Assembly (NCBI GenBank): GCA_008638375.1
Contig: CM018048.1
Span: 4,091,440 to 4,155,439 of the forward strand
Length of the DNA stretch: 64,000 bases
DNA from: Nyssa sinensis
Taxonomy: Eukaryota > Streptophyta > Magnoliopsida > Cornales > Nyssaceae
Direction: 5' to 3'
Each line of letters begins with the position of its first letter. The stretch's first letter is position 1. The notes beneath the pieces are model-generated. The model made no database searches and was not told the origin of the DNA. It was given only the letters and a program-made list of their open reading frames with translations. A program made the translations under genes and the position numbers. Of this stretch, positions 22,879 through 35,500 are shown piece after piece.

Positions 22879-25800
22879 GAGACAGAGAAAGAGAGCCGAA
22901 GGGGGTGTTACCTGAGTGTTGTTGAGTGCCTCTCCATCGCAAACTCTACAAGATTTTAAGGAGCAAAATGAGATTAGAGACGGGGCGGGATGCAAGAAGA
23001 GATTAAAATTTGATGAGTTCAGGCTTAGATACCTCTACTCTCATTATATTAAATTACATAAATATTATTATATTTTTAGGGATTGAGACAGTGATGTATT
23101 TATAATAAAAACATATAAAAAATGTATAATACAAAACAAAATTTCAATAATGACTAACGAATAATTTATATAAACTTAAAAAATGAAAAATGAACAAAAT
23201 ATTACATAAATAATACAAATATTATGTGAAAAGAATCATGAATATAATGCATATAATGAACAGAAAATTAATATAAAAAAAAAACCAAAAAAGATATATA
23301 TAATTACATACCTGATTATGAATATTTGATTATAAATAGATCACAAAATAATTCTAATTGTAAATGAAAATTTGATAAATAATTTTTAATATAAGCTGAA
23401 GTTGAGATAGCAGTAAAGAAAAAAGAAGAAGAAAACAGAAAAAAAAAAAAAAAAAAAACACGGCACAAACATTATAAATTATAAAAAAAATAAGGTTGTT
23501 TCGATTGTGCTAACAAAGTAGAGTTATTTTATGAATTCTTCTTGAGTGGGTCAATTAACAATTAATGTAGTTTGTTTCAATATAAATAATGGAAGGTCAC
23601 CATCTGCTTTACAATTTACAATATTAAAAGGCTACATTTGTTACAATATATGTCATTTTACAACTCTTTTTTTTTTTTTTGATAATGTAGGGCATCTTGG
23701 ATAATTTTAAAAAAAAATTACGCAAGTGTGGATAATTTAAAAAAAAAAAAAGAGTACATGGGTGAATGTAAAAAATTCACATCAAAATAATTATTTTATA
23801 AATTGATCAATTCCTTCATGTCATTTTCATCTTTTACTGCTTAAATTCTACAACCAACTTATGCTTTATCATTTTTTTCGTACTACTATTAATTTAAGGG
23901 GGGGGTCTACGGACTGTCGCAGTTGTCAGGTTGTCCATCACGAGCCATTCATGTATTCTACATGAATGGTCGATGATGAACAAATGACTAACGATGAACA
24001 AAAAAAAATTTAAATGAGTTTGGTATAATAAAGTAACAATATACTTATTTAATAATATTTTATTATTTATAATATAATTTATTTTTTTAAGTGAAATATA
24101 GTATATGTGATATGATATTATTAAAAAATACATTAATACGTAATATATTTAATCCACTCAAAAATATTTCCATGGCCAATCGCCAACTGTCTCTGACCCA
24201 TTGCTTTGTTTGCTTCTCAAAATTTTCTTACTATAATTCAAAAGTGCTTTTCTTTTAATTTCGGAAACACATATTTATTGTACTTGAGGTCAGAACATCA
24301 AATTTTAAGGCATTTTGTTAGAAGAGGAATGAGTGTTATTATTTGTGATTTGATTGACATATGTATTATACGGATTAATATTATTTATACACGTACTAAT
24401 ATATACGCTACTCAGATTGTAAATTTTTGACACTTGTAATTGATTTTAGTATTTCTTTTTATCAAATTTTTTTTAAAACAATCATGTCTTTTAAAATAAT
24501 ATTTTATATTTTGAATTCATTTTAAAATTATTTAAAAGATTCATGTTTGCGACAAAGGCATGATTATACCTTTTAAATATATTTTTATACCAACGGCTTG
24601 GTTTCTAAATACACCATTTTATTGAATTACATTTTGAATTTTTTCATACGTAAAAGTGAAAAATATAAATTGAAAAGATGAACGCATTTTGAATCCATGC
24701 CTTCTAATCTAATATGCATTTTTTAAATATTTTTAAAACAACACGAGTTTGCTAAACATGATTTTAACTTACATACCTCAAATTTTGTTAGAAACACATC
24801 TCTTATTTTGTTCCAATCACTTGGAATCATCTCAATTGTTGAATCACTTGGCACTAATATAAAATTACTAGATCTACCTATTATCTGTGATAGCATCCTC
24901 CAGTAAGTTTTTGGTTAATTGTTTCATGCTGGTCTATTCTTGAGGAGAGAGATGAGCGATAGAACTGGAGATGTGGTTGTGATTCTTACAGTTCATTTGG
25001 AAGTTTTGGAAAGAAAAGAAAAAAAAAAACTTAAAATAGAAAAGAAAAGAGAATAAAAGAAAAGAAAGTGTTCATTTTTTTTTTTCTTGTTTGATAGTTT
25101 AGAGGAGACAAAAAAAAGAATATCATTATTTCTTGTTTAAATGATTAGTGAGAGAAAAAAGAAAATAAATTATAAAAAAATTATTTGATAATTGCACCTT
25201 TTTTATGTTTAGAATTTTTAATTCTTTTATTTACAAATATTTTTTATATTTCATAAAAATTCATTAAAACACCTTTATCTTTTTTCTCTCTCTCTAATTT
25301 TCTTTATCCAAACAAACTGTTAGTCATCAATCAAATCATTGTTCGTGATGTTAGATTCTATTTTATCATTAATCCAATCCCCACTCACGTTTTTTATTTT
25401 TAAAACATTATCTTATCAACTAGTAAAGATGCACATGCGTTACACATGAATAAGTTTTGTTACAGTTTTACCATTTCAACATGCTAAAAGTTTAAATAGA
25501 TTTAAGAAACATTGGTTTAAATAACGACGACGTAAATAACATTCAAACTTAACCAATAAGGTCATTTTACTTCTCATATCCTTAATTAATAGCATGCCAA
25601 TTACACCTAAGAGTAACTCATGGTTCACCGCAGAAAGTTTAGACTTTCCAAGAACCAATGTGATGGCCAACTCCATGAATTCTGCATTGCATCCTCGTCT
25701 TTATTGGATACACTCAATCTGAGTAGTAACAATTTACAAGGGGTCATTCCCATGTCTTTTTTCAAACTTGAAAGCCTCAACATCCTTGTATTTTCTTTCA

Positions 25801-26157
25801 ACAACTTTAATGGCACTACAAAGCTAAAACGATTCAAAATCTCCGTAATCTTACTTCGTTTGACATCTCATACAATAGCTTGTCAATTGATGCAAGCGGA
25901 AGTAGCTCTAGGTTGTCTTCCCCCATATCACCACATTGAAATTGGCTTCTTTTTTAAACCTACAGAACCAATCAGGATTGTTCTACTTAGACATTTCAAA
26001 TAACCAAATTGAAGGGGAAATACCAAGCCCTTGGGAACAAAATTGCCACCTATTTGAATGTTTTCATAACAAAGAATTTATGGGTAACCTTAAAGCCATG
26101 CATCCAACAATATTTGCTATATTGAATTAGATTTATCAAAATTGGAGGTCATGAAGT
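22879..26157. repeat. Segmental duplication, copy 2
   Basis: Direct-orientation partner of 1-3352. Differences seen: one instead of two 166-bp units (about 23470-23635), a long A-tract at 23439-23458, an extra ~80 bp near 24060-24160, and small indels. The homology ends at ATGAAGT (26151-26157); beyond this copy 2 continues into unique sequence (TTAAGGTGACTAATAG), which therefore looks like the ancestral right flank. Confidence 0.92.
25620..26130 (+). pseudogene. LRR receptor-like protein fragment, copy 2
   Basis: Same gene relic as at 2800-3290: LDTLNLSSNNLQGVIPMSFF, then a frameshifted continuation, then FYLDISNNQIEGEIPSPWEQ in another frame. Relative to copy 1 it has lost a few bases around 25820 and 25950. 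Fragment of an LRR domain only; not a functional receptor. Confidence 0.75.
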
Positions 26158-26454
26158 TTAAGGTGACTAATAGTAAGTTTTTGGTTTTCGGTGTTCGGTG
26201 AAGAGACGTTGATGTTTATACAAAATATCCAGCGAAACAATAAAAGTTATATAACCCAAATAGTTATATATCATAGAGACTGAAAAAAATAGAAACAAAA
26301 GAATGTCGATAAACATAAAGTTGAATATAATTCAAGTATATTTTCATTTGTGATGTTCAATAAAGAAATAAACAAACACATATATAGTCAAGCCATGCAG
26401 TGTTATAAATTAATTGAATTAAAAAAACCTGGGGCGTAAATTCTTGGACAAAGG

Positions 26455-26886
26455 ATGTATAGCACTAGAAAAATTATTCAACGGGGGGAATTAATGGTGA
26501 AAAATCTTTTTGAGAGGAAGTCTCGACGGGAAGCGATGATTAGTAAGGAGGTGCAAGGTATGATTCAAAATAGATTATTGAAGCTCAAAGGTGTGAAAAA
26601 TGATAGCTTAAATCAAGAGTTGCAACAAGAATGGGGCTTCCTGCTAGTATTTTTTTGTAATGGTTTAGGGGCTTTAGTTCGTAATGGATGTGGATTGATG
26701 CTTCGGGATGGTTCCCTTGGTTTAGAAAGTTTTTCATCCTTATTTGTGCTCTTTTGTATGCGTGTTATGCCCCGAAGCCTTGTATATTCTTTTCTTATCC
26801 ACAAAAATATTTACTTTTCAAAACAAATGGAGAAAAATCAGCTAAAGAACTTCAAGGAGGAAAAAATGATTGATAGACCACTTTAA
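26455..26886 (+). other. Unidentified 143-codon open frame
   Basis: An open frame opening MYSTRKIIQRGELMVKNLFE, basic at its N-terminus and hydrophobic after residue 60 (SLFVLFCMRVMPRSLVYSFL). I do not recognise the product. Codon use and composition are not distinctive, a neighbouring frame is also open (26688-26873), and no splice or promoter signals stand out. It could be a chance frame or a decayed exon. Confidence 0.15.
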
Positions 26887-27289
26887 AAAAAACAAACATC
26901 CTATAGAATCCTTACATATTAGTCTTTGATAGCATTCTAGTTTAAGCCAACTCTAGAATATAGATCCAATAACAATGCTCCAGCCATTACAATAAGCTTG
27001 TCTTTAGATAATGCAATGACCCAAATCAACCCTCCAATTAAACTCGTGTGAAAGTTTAACGAATTTCATAACTGGGTGGAGTATATGCATTTATTTAAAT
27101 AGAGAATAAGCTTCCTTCAACAAAATAACCCACTTTCTAATAGCTAGATCAACTTTAAAATATAAGCCAAAAGGAAAAGTCAATGCTACCATCTTAAAAT
27201 TATAAATATAAAACATACAATAACTATGGTATATACTAAAGTTGCATGAAGAAAATGTTAGTAAGAACTTCCATTAGTTAGGTACCTCA

Positions 27290-27560
27290 ACGGATGCATC
27301 TCGCTATTTTTTTGGCATAGCATCTTGGAAGCCAGGTAGCTCATTGCATACCTCATTCAACTTGGAAAGGAGAGCGAATTGAGACTGCACAAACCATCAA
27401 AGCACAAAAAACATTTGAGTTGTTACTTTGCCTGAAAACCAACAGAAAGAGAGAATGCATGACAAACATAATGCATCAATTTTGAAGAAATACTTACAAA
27501 TACTTATGGGGAGGGTAACCAATTGGATATCTTGAAATATGATACCTAGCATTGCATGTT
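27290..27560 (-). other. Possible decayed exons of an unidentified gene
   Basis: On the minus strand, a good acceptor (TTTGTGCAG) is followed by a frame reading SQFALLSKLNEVCNELPGFQ then DAMPKK at about 27390-27305. Upstream of it, about 27560-27490, a frame reads MLGIIFQDIQLVTLPISIC. The amino-acid texture is protein-like, but I cannot assign a family and the two pieces are not joined in one frame. Confidence 0.25.
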
Positions 27561-30500
27561 TTGACAAAATAAACCCCTTAACCTCCCCCCACCCCACCCC
27601 ACCACACACACCCCACAAAAAAAAAAAAAAAAAAAAACCTACAAAGCTAAAAAGGAGAAACAAAAATTCACAACATAAAACAGTTAAAACTTCTCAGAGA
27701 ATTGCAAATTGTTCAAATGGTACCTTATAGTTGTGGACTCCTTTTACTATTATAAATTATATCATCACCCAAATCAACCCCATATGTGAAACAAATTACT
27801 CAATAGAACCAACTGGGAGGACATGGCTCTCATAGGTTACGAAATCCACCTAGTCAGAAAACTAAAATGTAGGGCATGAATACCTAAGGCCGAAATAACG
27901 CGTTTGAACCCAAACCCAAATGCTTCCTAGCGCCTCCAAATAACACATGTGAACTTGAAACCAAATACTTCCTAGCTCCTTAACCTTGAACTTGAACCAA
28001 AAAAAAAAAAAAAACATAACAATTTTAACTTTAACAATCGAAATCCCTAATTTAGATTCGCACCCTACCTTTAAAATGTTTTTAAAAATGTGTAAAATAT
28101 TATATATTTTTTTATCAAAATTAGAGACTAATGAAGGGGATTGCCAATTCAATGGTAAAATGTGATTATCAATTGATTCAATATAATTGGTGTAATGAAT
28201 AAGCCTAAGCCTTCACTTTCAGTATACATTTTTTTTATAGATAACTTTCGGTACACATTTTCTTGTAACGAATCTAATCAAGATGCAAACAAGGAAGCTA
28301 ATTTGGATTCTAAGATTGAATGCTTTGGATTTTTAAAGATAGGGCCTATGCCCTCATTTCAGTAGAAATGTATTATGCGATTAGATATAGGTAGACTTCA
28401 TTATATTAGGATTAGCTAATTCCACTTATAATTTATTCGTCTTTTAATTTTTTTCCTTTCTCCTACATTCTTGGGTGTGTTTGACCTTTCAAGAAGGTAA
28501 AACTTTCATGTTCTCATCTTATTTGGTAATGTCTTTTGAAATTAATGAACCCGATGTAGTTTTAGTAGTATGCAATTCCAAAATTAGCAAATCAAAAGTT
28601 ATTTACTTGCTAAGCATTCAACATTTTGGATTTTTCTTCTTTATTTTAAGCTCTAAGACCTTTTTTCCATTTATTATTGATAATTACGACACTATTCCAC
28701 ATGCACATCATGTACATGCTACCATTTATTCCTAGATGAATCCGTTACAAATGAATGTAGTAGTCCTTTAGTAGAAATATTAATCTAATGATATAATGTT
28801 ATGTATAAAATAAATTATTCTAACATATAAATAATTATTTTATATATCGAATCAATAAACATATTTAGATATAGCATATTCATGGTACAAATAAAAAAAT
28901 TGAATAGATCTCAAAAAATCAATAAAAATATCTTGAAAAATATTAAAATTGTGCAAGTTTAAAAATTAATATTAAAATTTTAATTAAAATATTTAAAATC
29001 AAATATATTAGTGGGATTGTTGCTGTCAAATATAATCAAATAGTAACAAAATCATTTCTAAATAAAACAAATACTAAAAATCAATAAAATGACACTTATT
29101 TAACCACAAAAACTAATGTAAAATATTCTTACTTCACAGCAAAAAAAATTACAATTAAATGAATTAATTTTCATAACTAATCATCTACCCCTTCAAGACT
29201 TAAAAAAATTACCATTTTAATAGTTTGACTTGCAGAAAACTATTAGAGAAAGGGGGGAAAAGAGAGAGAAAGTTTCAACAGTCCTGCTACTATTTTTGGT
29301 TGCAACTACCAGTCCTCTCATCTCTAAGCTCTTAAATCAATTGCGACAACCCTTTGTATAATAAAAAATAAGAAAAAATCTTTGTGTGCAGGGAAAATTT
29401 TTACCGTTTCTTTCTCCACATTTTTCCCTATAATACAAAACACAATTATTGATTTTGAGTATTTTTAAAGAAATTCATAGAGAAAAGCTTAATAATTTAT
29501 GTTGTGCTCAAGATCGCATCAACAATGAAGGGGAAAGGAAAATAAATAAATTGATGTTATTAGCATATGTTCGTGAAAAAGGTATGGAAATATTGAACTT
29601 CAAAAGAGGTTGGGTTATATTGGACTGTATTTTGACAGACATGATTATATTACTAACTCAAATGATAGAAAAAGTGTTGGCAATAGTCCAATAGTATCAA
29701 AAGGATATCATTACTTTTTAATGCCAAAGAAAGAAAAATTATAGCATTGATAAAGTATAGAGTAGGACCGATACTGCTAAGAGTAGGACCGATGCTGCTA
29801 CTAAAATTGTCCCCATTAGAGACGATTCTTCAATTTAGAATTCTTGAATTTACTTTTTTATGACTTGTATTTCTTTATAATTGCTTTTTTGGAAGTATCC
29901 TCTAGTTTTCGATTTCTTACATTTTTCTCCATTTATATTTCTTTTTTTGTCAAAAAAAAATCAATTTTAAAGGAGTCTTATTACCAACTATTCTATTATA
30001 ATTCAACATTAAGACAATGAAAACCTAATTATGTTAATTTTTTATTTCCCCTATTTTTTTCTTTTGTTTAATTAATTATTTCTTTCTAATATTTCTTTTT
30101 CTTCTAAGATTTAGAATTTTAAAATGTCTTTTGTATTTGTTTTCTCCAGCTTCTAATTATTTCCTTCCCCTACATTTATTCTTCTATATTTTTATTTTTT
30201 TTATTTTTTAATTTCCCTTCTATTTGTTTCTTGGACAATTCCTTTTTCTTGTAGAAGTATAAAACTAATTGATCTCATTTGTTTTTTTCTAATATTTATC
30301 TATTTATCATAGGAGTCATGAAGCAGCAATTTCTGAAGCAACCCACAAAAAGAAAACTTATAATCAGTAGTGATATGATTTCAAAAATTAAAAGGTTACA
30401 TGAATGCGAGAAATTAACATTGGGGCAGAGTCAAAAATTAAAAAGTTAAATGCGAGAAATTAACATTGGATATACTGAAATCATTCCTAATTAGAGAAAT

Positions 30501-31188
30501 TCAGTCTATATGAAGATTGAATGGTTCATTAAATATTATAAACCTAAAATTGGTATATAAATTGCAAATAGACCTATTTGATGTATATAAAGGATAAAAT
30601 GAACAAAAGACATAATAGGAAGCTAGGCAAGGTCCAATATGAGACCTATAAAGTAAGGAAAAAAGGGAACAAAATATGTACTTGAAATTATGTCCAATTC
30701 CAATGAATCTCTTGCGTACCTGAAATGGATTCAAATAATATAAAAATCACTCAATTACATAAAATTCTAAAATGATATAATCAAGAAAATCTTTTTTTCA
30801 AGAACAGTGTGAATGCATGTCCAATAATGGGAAATTTAACCCAAGATAAAAAAATAAATCCATCACAAAAAAAATTTAAAACTCGAAACCCATATCTAAG
30901 CCAATTCTTGCATTCCTGTACTGCAAGCCATAGTCGTCTCTGTCCCTCGCTCTGATTTTTGTTGTTGTGTTTATATCTTATCCTTCTAACTCTCTACTGT
31001 TGTAGTTCACCATGTCATTAGGGTTTTCAAATGATTTTTTTGGCATAAGAAACATTTTTCTAACGCCATTGAAGTGGAGTAGCTGTGTAGTGATATCAAG
31101 AGAGTTTTTTTTTTTTGGAAAGTCCTCAAATGAGAAAATAGCAAGCTACGTGATAGAAAATTAGTGTAAGAAAAGTTGAATCACTCAC

Positions 31189-31470
31189 CCAAATGTCAAT
31201 TGAGACAAGTTCGTTGACAGCAAAGTTCGCAATTCTGGTCAAGCTCTTTCATAGTCATATCCACAAACACTCCTTCATAAGATTCAAGGATTGATAAGGT
31301 GTGCAAACAGATGAGATGACAACCAAAGGCAGATAAATATGAAACAATAGATTTTTAAATAAACAAATTCTATCGTTTGGAGCAGCACCTACGTGAAACA
31401 ACAACAACATGATCTTTAGAAAGAAGAAATTCCTGAGCAGGAGCTTTTCCTAATCCCTTGGTACTGCATC
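31189..31470 (-). pseudogene. Chlorophyll b reductase (NYC1-like SDR) exon fragments
   Basis: Minus-strand exon 31389-31470 reads STKGLGKAPAQEFLLSKDHV then VVVSR, followed by a GT donor. It matches the Rossmann TGxxxGxG-type nucleotide-binding segment of plant NYC1 (GSTKGLGKALAREFLLSGD-like). A second piece, 31189-31283, reads VDMTMKELDQ and then, in another frame, IANFAVNELVSIDIW before a GTGAGT donor, again NYC1-like but with an internal deletion. The intact enzyme reduces chlorophyll b in plastids during leaf senescence. Here only two damaged exons remain, and no further exons were found on either side. Confidence 0.6.
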
Positions 31471-31821
31471 AGCCACTAAGAATTTAGAATTATTAATTTA
31501 TAATATAGAAACATAACCCCTCCATATCAAAGATTTATTTGTAGCCTACCTATTCAATTTATAATTTTATAAGAGAAACAATAAAAATAAGGAGGCCTAG
31601 GTCATTATATTATATAGTCAAAAGCTCCTGTAATATTATTTTTTTTTACAAAAATCAAAAAGTGTGAGGACCACAAACGCATGCAATGTAGCTAAAAGGT
31701 TGTTTACGGTCCATTAATTAGCGTTGAACTACATCACTTATACCAATGTTCTGCTTTGTTTAATTTATAAAATCAAATATAATGTAATACCCATACATTG
31801 ATACTATTAAATGAATGATCG

Positions 31822-32703
31822 TTATCCCTGTGGCATCATGGTGCCATCATAGTCCAGCAAAATCAACCAGCTATTAATCTGATTATAAGCAAAGAAAATG
31901 TGCTCCACTGAAAGCTTCCTGAAATTAGGACCCAAAGCAACAACCCTGAAGCCCAAACCAAACCCCATGCCCCAACATGTCCTTAGATAATGCTCTCTAC
32001 AAGCTCTCTCAAGGTCTTGATCGAAACTCTTGGCCCAATAAGCAACATTATGAGAACTAATATACTTATAATGCTTCTCGTGCCGCATTTGTTTCTCTGC
32101 GTCTGGCATTGAGATTGCCAAATTCATGGCATCTGCCACAGCATCGATGTTCCAGGGATTAACCCAGATTGCCCCACTGAGAGATAGGGAACACCCAATG
32201 AATTCTGAGACCAGAATAACACTCTTCCTCTGCATTGCAAACCCATCAAGTCCCAAGGCCTTATCCAAATCAGGGCTGCCCTGCCTGCATACGGTATACT
32301 TGTAAGGCACCAAATTCATACCATCTCTTACAGCATTCACCACACAACACTCTGAAATGGCATAATGTGCAACCCTGTCTTGAGTTGAAACCGGGCCATT
32401 GACGGAAACAATTGGCTTATACCCCAGTTTACCATACTTCCTATTAACTTCATTTACAACTTTATCAATCTCATTTTGAACCTCCTGGACATCCTTACCC
32501 TGGCTCCTTGTTGGGTTCACAATTTGAACCAAAAACAGTCTTTCCCTCAAATCAGGATGATCTTCTAAGAGATGTCCCAATGCTAAAAACTTCAAACTAA
32601 TACCCTTAAACATATCCATATCATCAACACCTAACATCACCATTTTCCCCTCAAACTTATCCCTCAATTCTTGAACTTTCTTGGCAGTGTCAACAAGATG
32701 ATC
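31822..32703 (-). pseudogene. Class II trehalose-6-phosphate synthase fragment
   Basis: A 293-codon uninterrupted frame, from HLVDTAKKVQELRDKF through MLGVDDMDMFKGISLKFLAL, VVNAVRDGMNLVPYKYTVCR and GAIWVNPWNIDAVADAMNLA to LLDYDGTMMPQG-stop. This is the C-terminal half of the glycosyltransferase-20 domain, ending at the DYDGT that opens the trehalose-phosphatase-like domain. The first ~270 residues and the whole phosphatase-like domain are missing. The 12 codons before residue H (MIKMFIIIFFLK) are not TPS sequence. The 3' break sits at MPQ, where I believe class II TPS genes have an intron, and the sequence there is CAG|GGATAA instead of CAG|GT. Family members are mostly regulatory TPS-like proteins. 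A gene fragment, although its frame is open. Confidence 0.9.
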
Positions 32704-32739
32704 TTTTAAGAAAAATATGATAATGAACATTTTAATCAT

Positions 32740-34189
32740 AATAATGATGATGTGATTATGTTAGGTATCAATGCTTGTCTCGTTTGAGAAAAAAAATTTC
32801 CACTTCAAGAAGAATAAATAAAGAATAGTTTGAAACAAGATTATTGATCATCTTTTACAGCATATTGTACTTCCAATATTCTAGGGCCTTTATCCTCTCA
32901 AAGCAAAGACCATGAAATTTTTCATGAATAAAGCATATCCTATAATGATAAAGGATTGGGATATTAGGCTTGAAAGCACTGGTTTGAGTTCAAGTATGAT
33001 GGCAGCCACTATATGCACCTAAATCCAGAGGTTTCAGGACTCCAGATTAGCAAGACAAACACTGGGCAATGGAATTTATGATCCTTGTCACTAAATCTCC
33101 TCTAAGATGTCTCTTGGTACTACTGACTATTGCTATAGTAGTTCTGCAAATACTGCATTCCCTAGGCTAATAAATAGGGATTGAAAGGGAAATGTTACAT
33201 TGCTCAAAGCATATATAATAGCCATCACATAAGAAATCAACAGGATATATTGCGTAAAAATAAATGTGGACATGAATGCAACATGATACTGATAAGTCGA
33301 CCTCAAGTCTTTAGTATGATTGCATTAATTTCTCTATCTTTATTGTAAGCATTTTCTCTTGTCTCATTTGAACAAATTGAGACTTGGCATACCTCTGTAG
33401 ATACATAAATACATAGTTTCACGTAAACTAATATAAGAGATTTCGACAAATAAGATATGAAAGTACAAACTGCATAAATGGGTATTTGTTTAGGATTACT
33501 GCAAAGAATGAGAAGTTGCCTTTGTGATCGATTGGAGCACGGTATCTTAATTAGAAAATCTCAAAATTATTGAATAAAATAGAGAAAAAAGAGAGAGAAA
33601 TCTAGAGACAAGAATATGTAGTTTCTGTGGTTCATTTTGGTGTTTCATGTGATTTATTTCATTTTTAAAACAACGGAAGATATTTCAAAGTCCCCTCGTA
33701 GGTCTCCATTTTGTATCATCTTTTATATAGAATCTAGAATTTTTTTTTACAAGTATAAAGAAGTAAGAACAAAAGAAAGCTCTAAAATTGCGGTTATTAA
33801 GATACCGCATATGCAATTGCATAAAATAAATAACATCCAAACTTAGCCAATCCTAGTCATTTTATTAGTTATATCTACTTGTCATGTCCTTAATTAAGAT
33901 CATGCCACTTGAATCCAAGAACTACTCAAGCAATATTAGTAAAAACACAGTTACAATCTATAGCAAATTAAATATAACAATCCATGTATTTTTACCACTA
34001 TCTTCTTATCTCTCAGAATAATATAACATTTCTTATGCTCTGAGAGTATCTATACTACCATCAAGTACATTTCATTCTTTACACCCAGGGCCTACCTATA
34101 TAGACACCATTTCTAAAGCTACCTGATAAACACTTCCTCGTGCTCCCTTAGATATGTCAATATTAACATTGACTTCTTTGGTATAAGTA
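32740..34189. other. Non-coding interval between gene relics
   Basis: No gene supported. The only structure noted is the block at 33810-33930 that resembles sequence inside the segmental duplication. Confidence 0.5.
33810..33930. repeat. Third, divergent relic of the segmental-duplication sequence
   Basis: ATAACATCCAAACTTAGCCAAT...CTTGTCATGTCCTTAATTAAGATCATGCCA parallels 2715-2790 (ATAACATTCAAACTTAACTA...CTTCTCATGTCCTTAATTAATATCATGCCA) and 25535-25610, with small insertions. Divergence is much greater than between the two main copies. Confidence 0.65.
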
Positions 34190-34700
34190 AAATGTTCGGA
34201 CTGGATGTTACATCTCCACTTACAGATAATTTTGTTGAAAAAGTAGGTAAAGTTGAAGGACATAGCTTCTGGGCAGTTAAAGGCATTGCCACAGTAGAAG
34301 ATCGATTATTTTTACATTGCACAACTTCTCCACTTGATTGGGGTGATGTCCCTTCTATCGTTTTGTCTGTTTCCTGATTACCTGACTGGTTTAGATTTTA
34401 CTCTTCTAGGTGTAATTAATTGCTATGGGATAAAAGTAGAATTTTCAACAGCTTTTGGAAAGTACGTCTCACCTAATGCGGGATTTAAAGTCATATCTAA
34501 GAATCCCATGGGACTCCTTTAGATTCTGCAGAATCATGTATTGCATTCTCATCAAATGGTTCTGATTTTACAATCCTACAACCAACAGAAACCAGTTTTC
34601 CAGATGAGCCCAACACTCCAACCAAGTTTGAATTTGAAACAACCCTACCTGAACTTGTAGTTGATAAATTTGAACGGTCCCCACTGAAATTTTCCTAAAT
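34190..34700. other. Region open on several frames, unidentified
   Basis: Plus-strand frames (34192-34377: MFGLDVTSPLTDNFVEKVGK...; 34334-34522; and a frame about 34523-34697 reading FETTLPELVVDKFERSPLKF) and minus-strand frames are open for 60 codons or more. The texture suggests a decayed coding sequence. I cannot decide the strand or recognise a family, so no function is given. Confidence 0.25.
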
Positions 34701-34799
34701 AAAAGATGACCTAAGATATTGACGGAGAGAAAATGACGTGCTAGAAACAAATTTCCCTACAACTTATGGCCAAAAATATATTTAAGTATTATATGCATC

Positions 34800-35500
34800 A
34801 TAAAATAAATACTTGGCAAATACTTGGCATATATGCAAATACTTGAATTCGACTCTGAATGGTCTCGTTCGCACATAAATGCAAATACTTGGCACCTGTA
34901 AAACCCATTGCTCTGATCGATTGTGTCATAGAGAATCTGTGCCTTCTTCATGTTCTTCTTTTCAACCTCTGATAAACCATTTTGTGCCAACAGATCTTCG
35001 AAGACCAACCCGCACATATATATATCCCATAACAAGGTGGAGTGTTGTACAGTGAATTGTTCTTAGCGTGGATCTTGAAATCCAACATCGCAGGGGTGAT
35101 CCCCTGAGCATTTCCGTTCAAATCTTTCCTGATGATCACAATGGTGACACCAGAGGGGCCGACATTCTTCTGCTCCCCGGCATAGATCAGGCCGAATTTG
35201 GTCACGTCCACGGGCTTCGAGCAAAAATTCGAATACATGTCTGTAATCAACACCGCATCTTTGTTCTTCGGGGTTGGGTAGTTCTTGAATTCGACTCCGT
35301 GAATGGTCTTGTTCGCGCATATATGCAAATACTTGGCATTTGGGTTCTGTTCCAACTGATCAAAAGATGGAATCTACCTGTATTTCTCATATTTGCCCGA
35401 CCAAATCACGATGGGCTTGCAATACTTGGTGGCTTCCTTGAAAGCCTTGTCACCCCACGAGCCTGTGACTATGTAATCGATCGGATCGTCAGGATATGAT
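34800..35500 (-). pseudogene. Phosphoserine aminotransferase (PSAT) pseudogene
   Basis: Minus strand: [20 protein letters not shown] at about 35493, [16 protein letters not shown] then a TAG (35374-35376), then [40 protein letters not shown] and [20 protein letters not shown] (the K is the expected PLP-binding lysine). A frameshift in a TA run near 35020 precedes [20 protein letters not shown] and NGFYRC (ends about 34892). After this, 34891-34800 repeats a damaged version of the upstream [16 protein letters not shown] coding DNA instead of the true C-terminus. The intact enzyme makes phosphoserine in plastid serine synthesis. Disabled by a stop, a frameshift and rearrangement. No intron is visible within the preserved part. 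Confidence 0.93.

Larger units (their letters stand above)
26158..31188. other. Long gene-poor interval
   Basis: AT-rich sequence without a recognisable gene. Landmarks: the open frames noted separately at 26455-26886 and 27290-27560; a C-rich then A-rich tract at 27583-27640; a repeated CCAAATRCTTCCTAGC motif at about 27916 and 27963; a tandem GAGTAGGACCGATRCTGCTA at 29760-29800; and pyrimidine-rich DNA at 30040-30240. The remainder shows no structure I can support. Confidence 0.5.
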
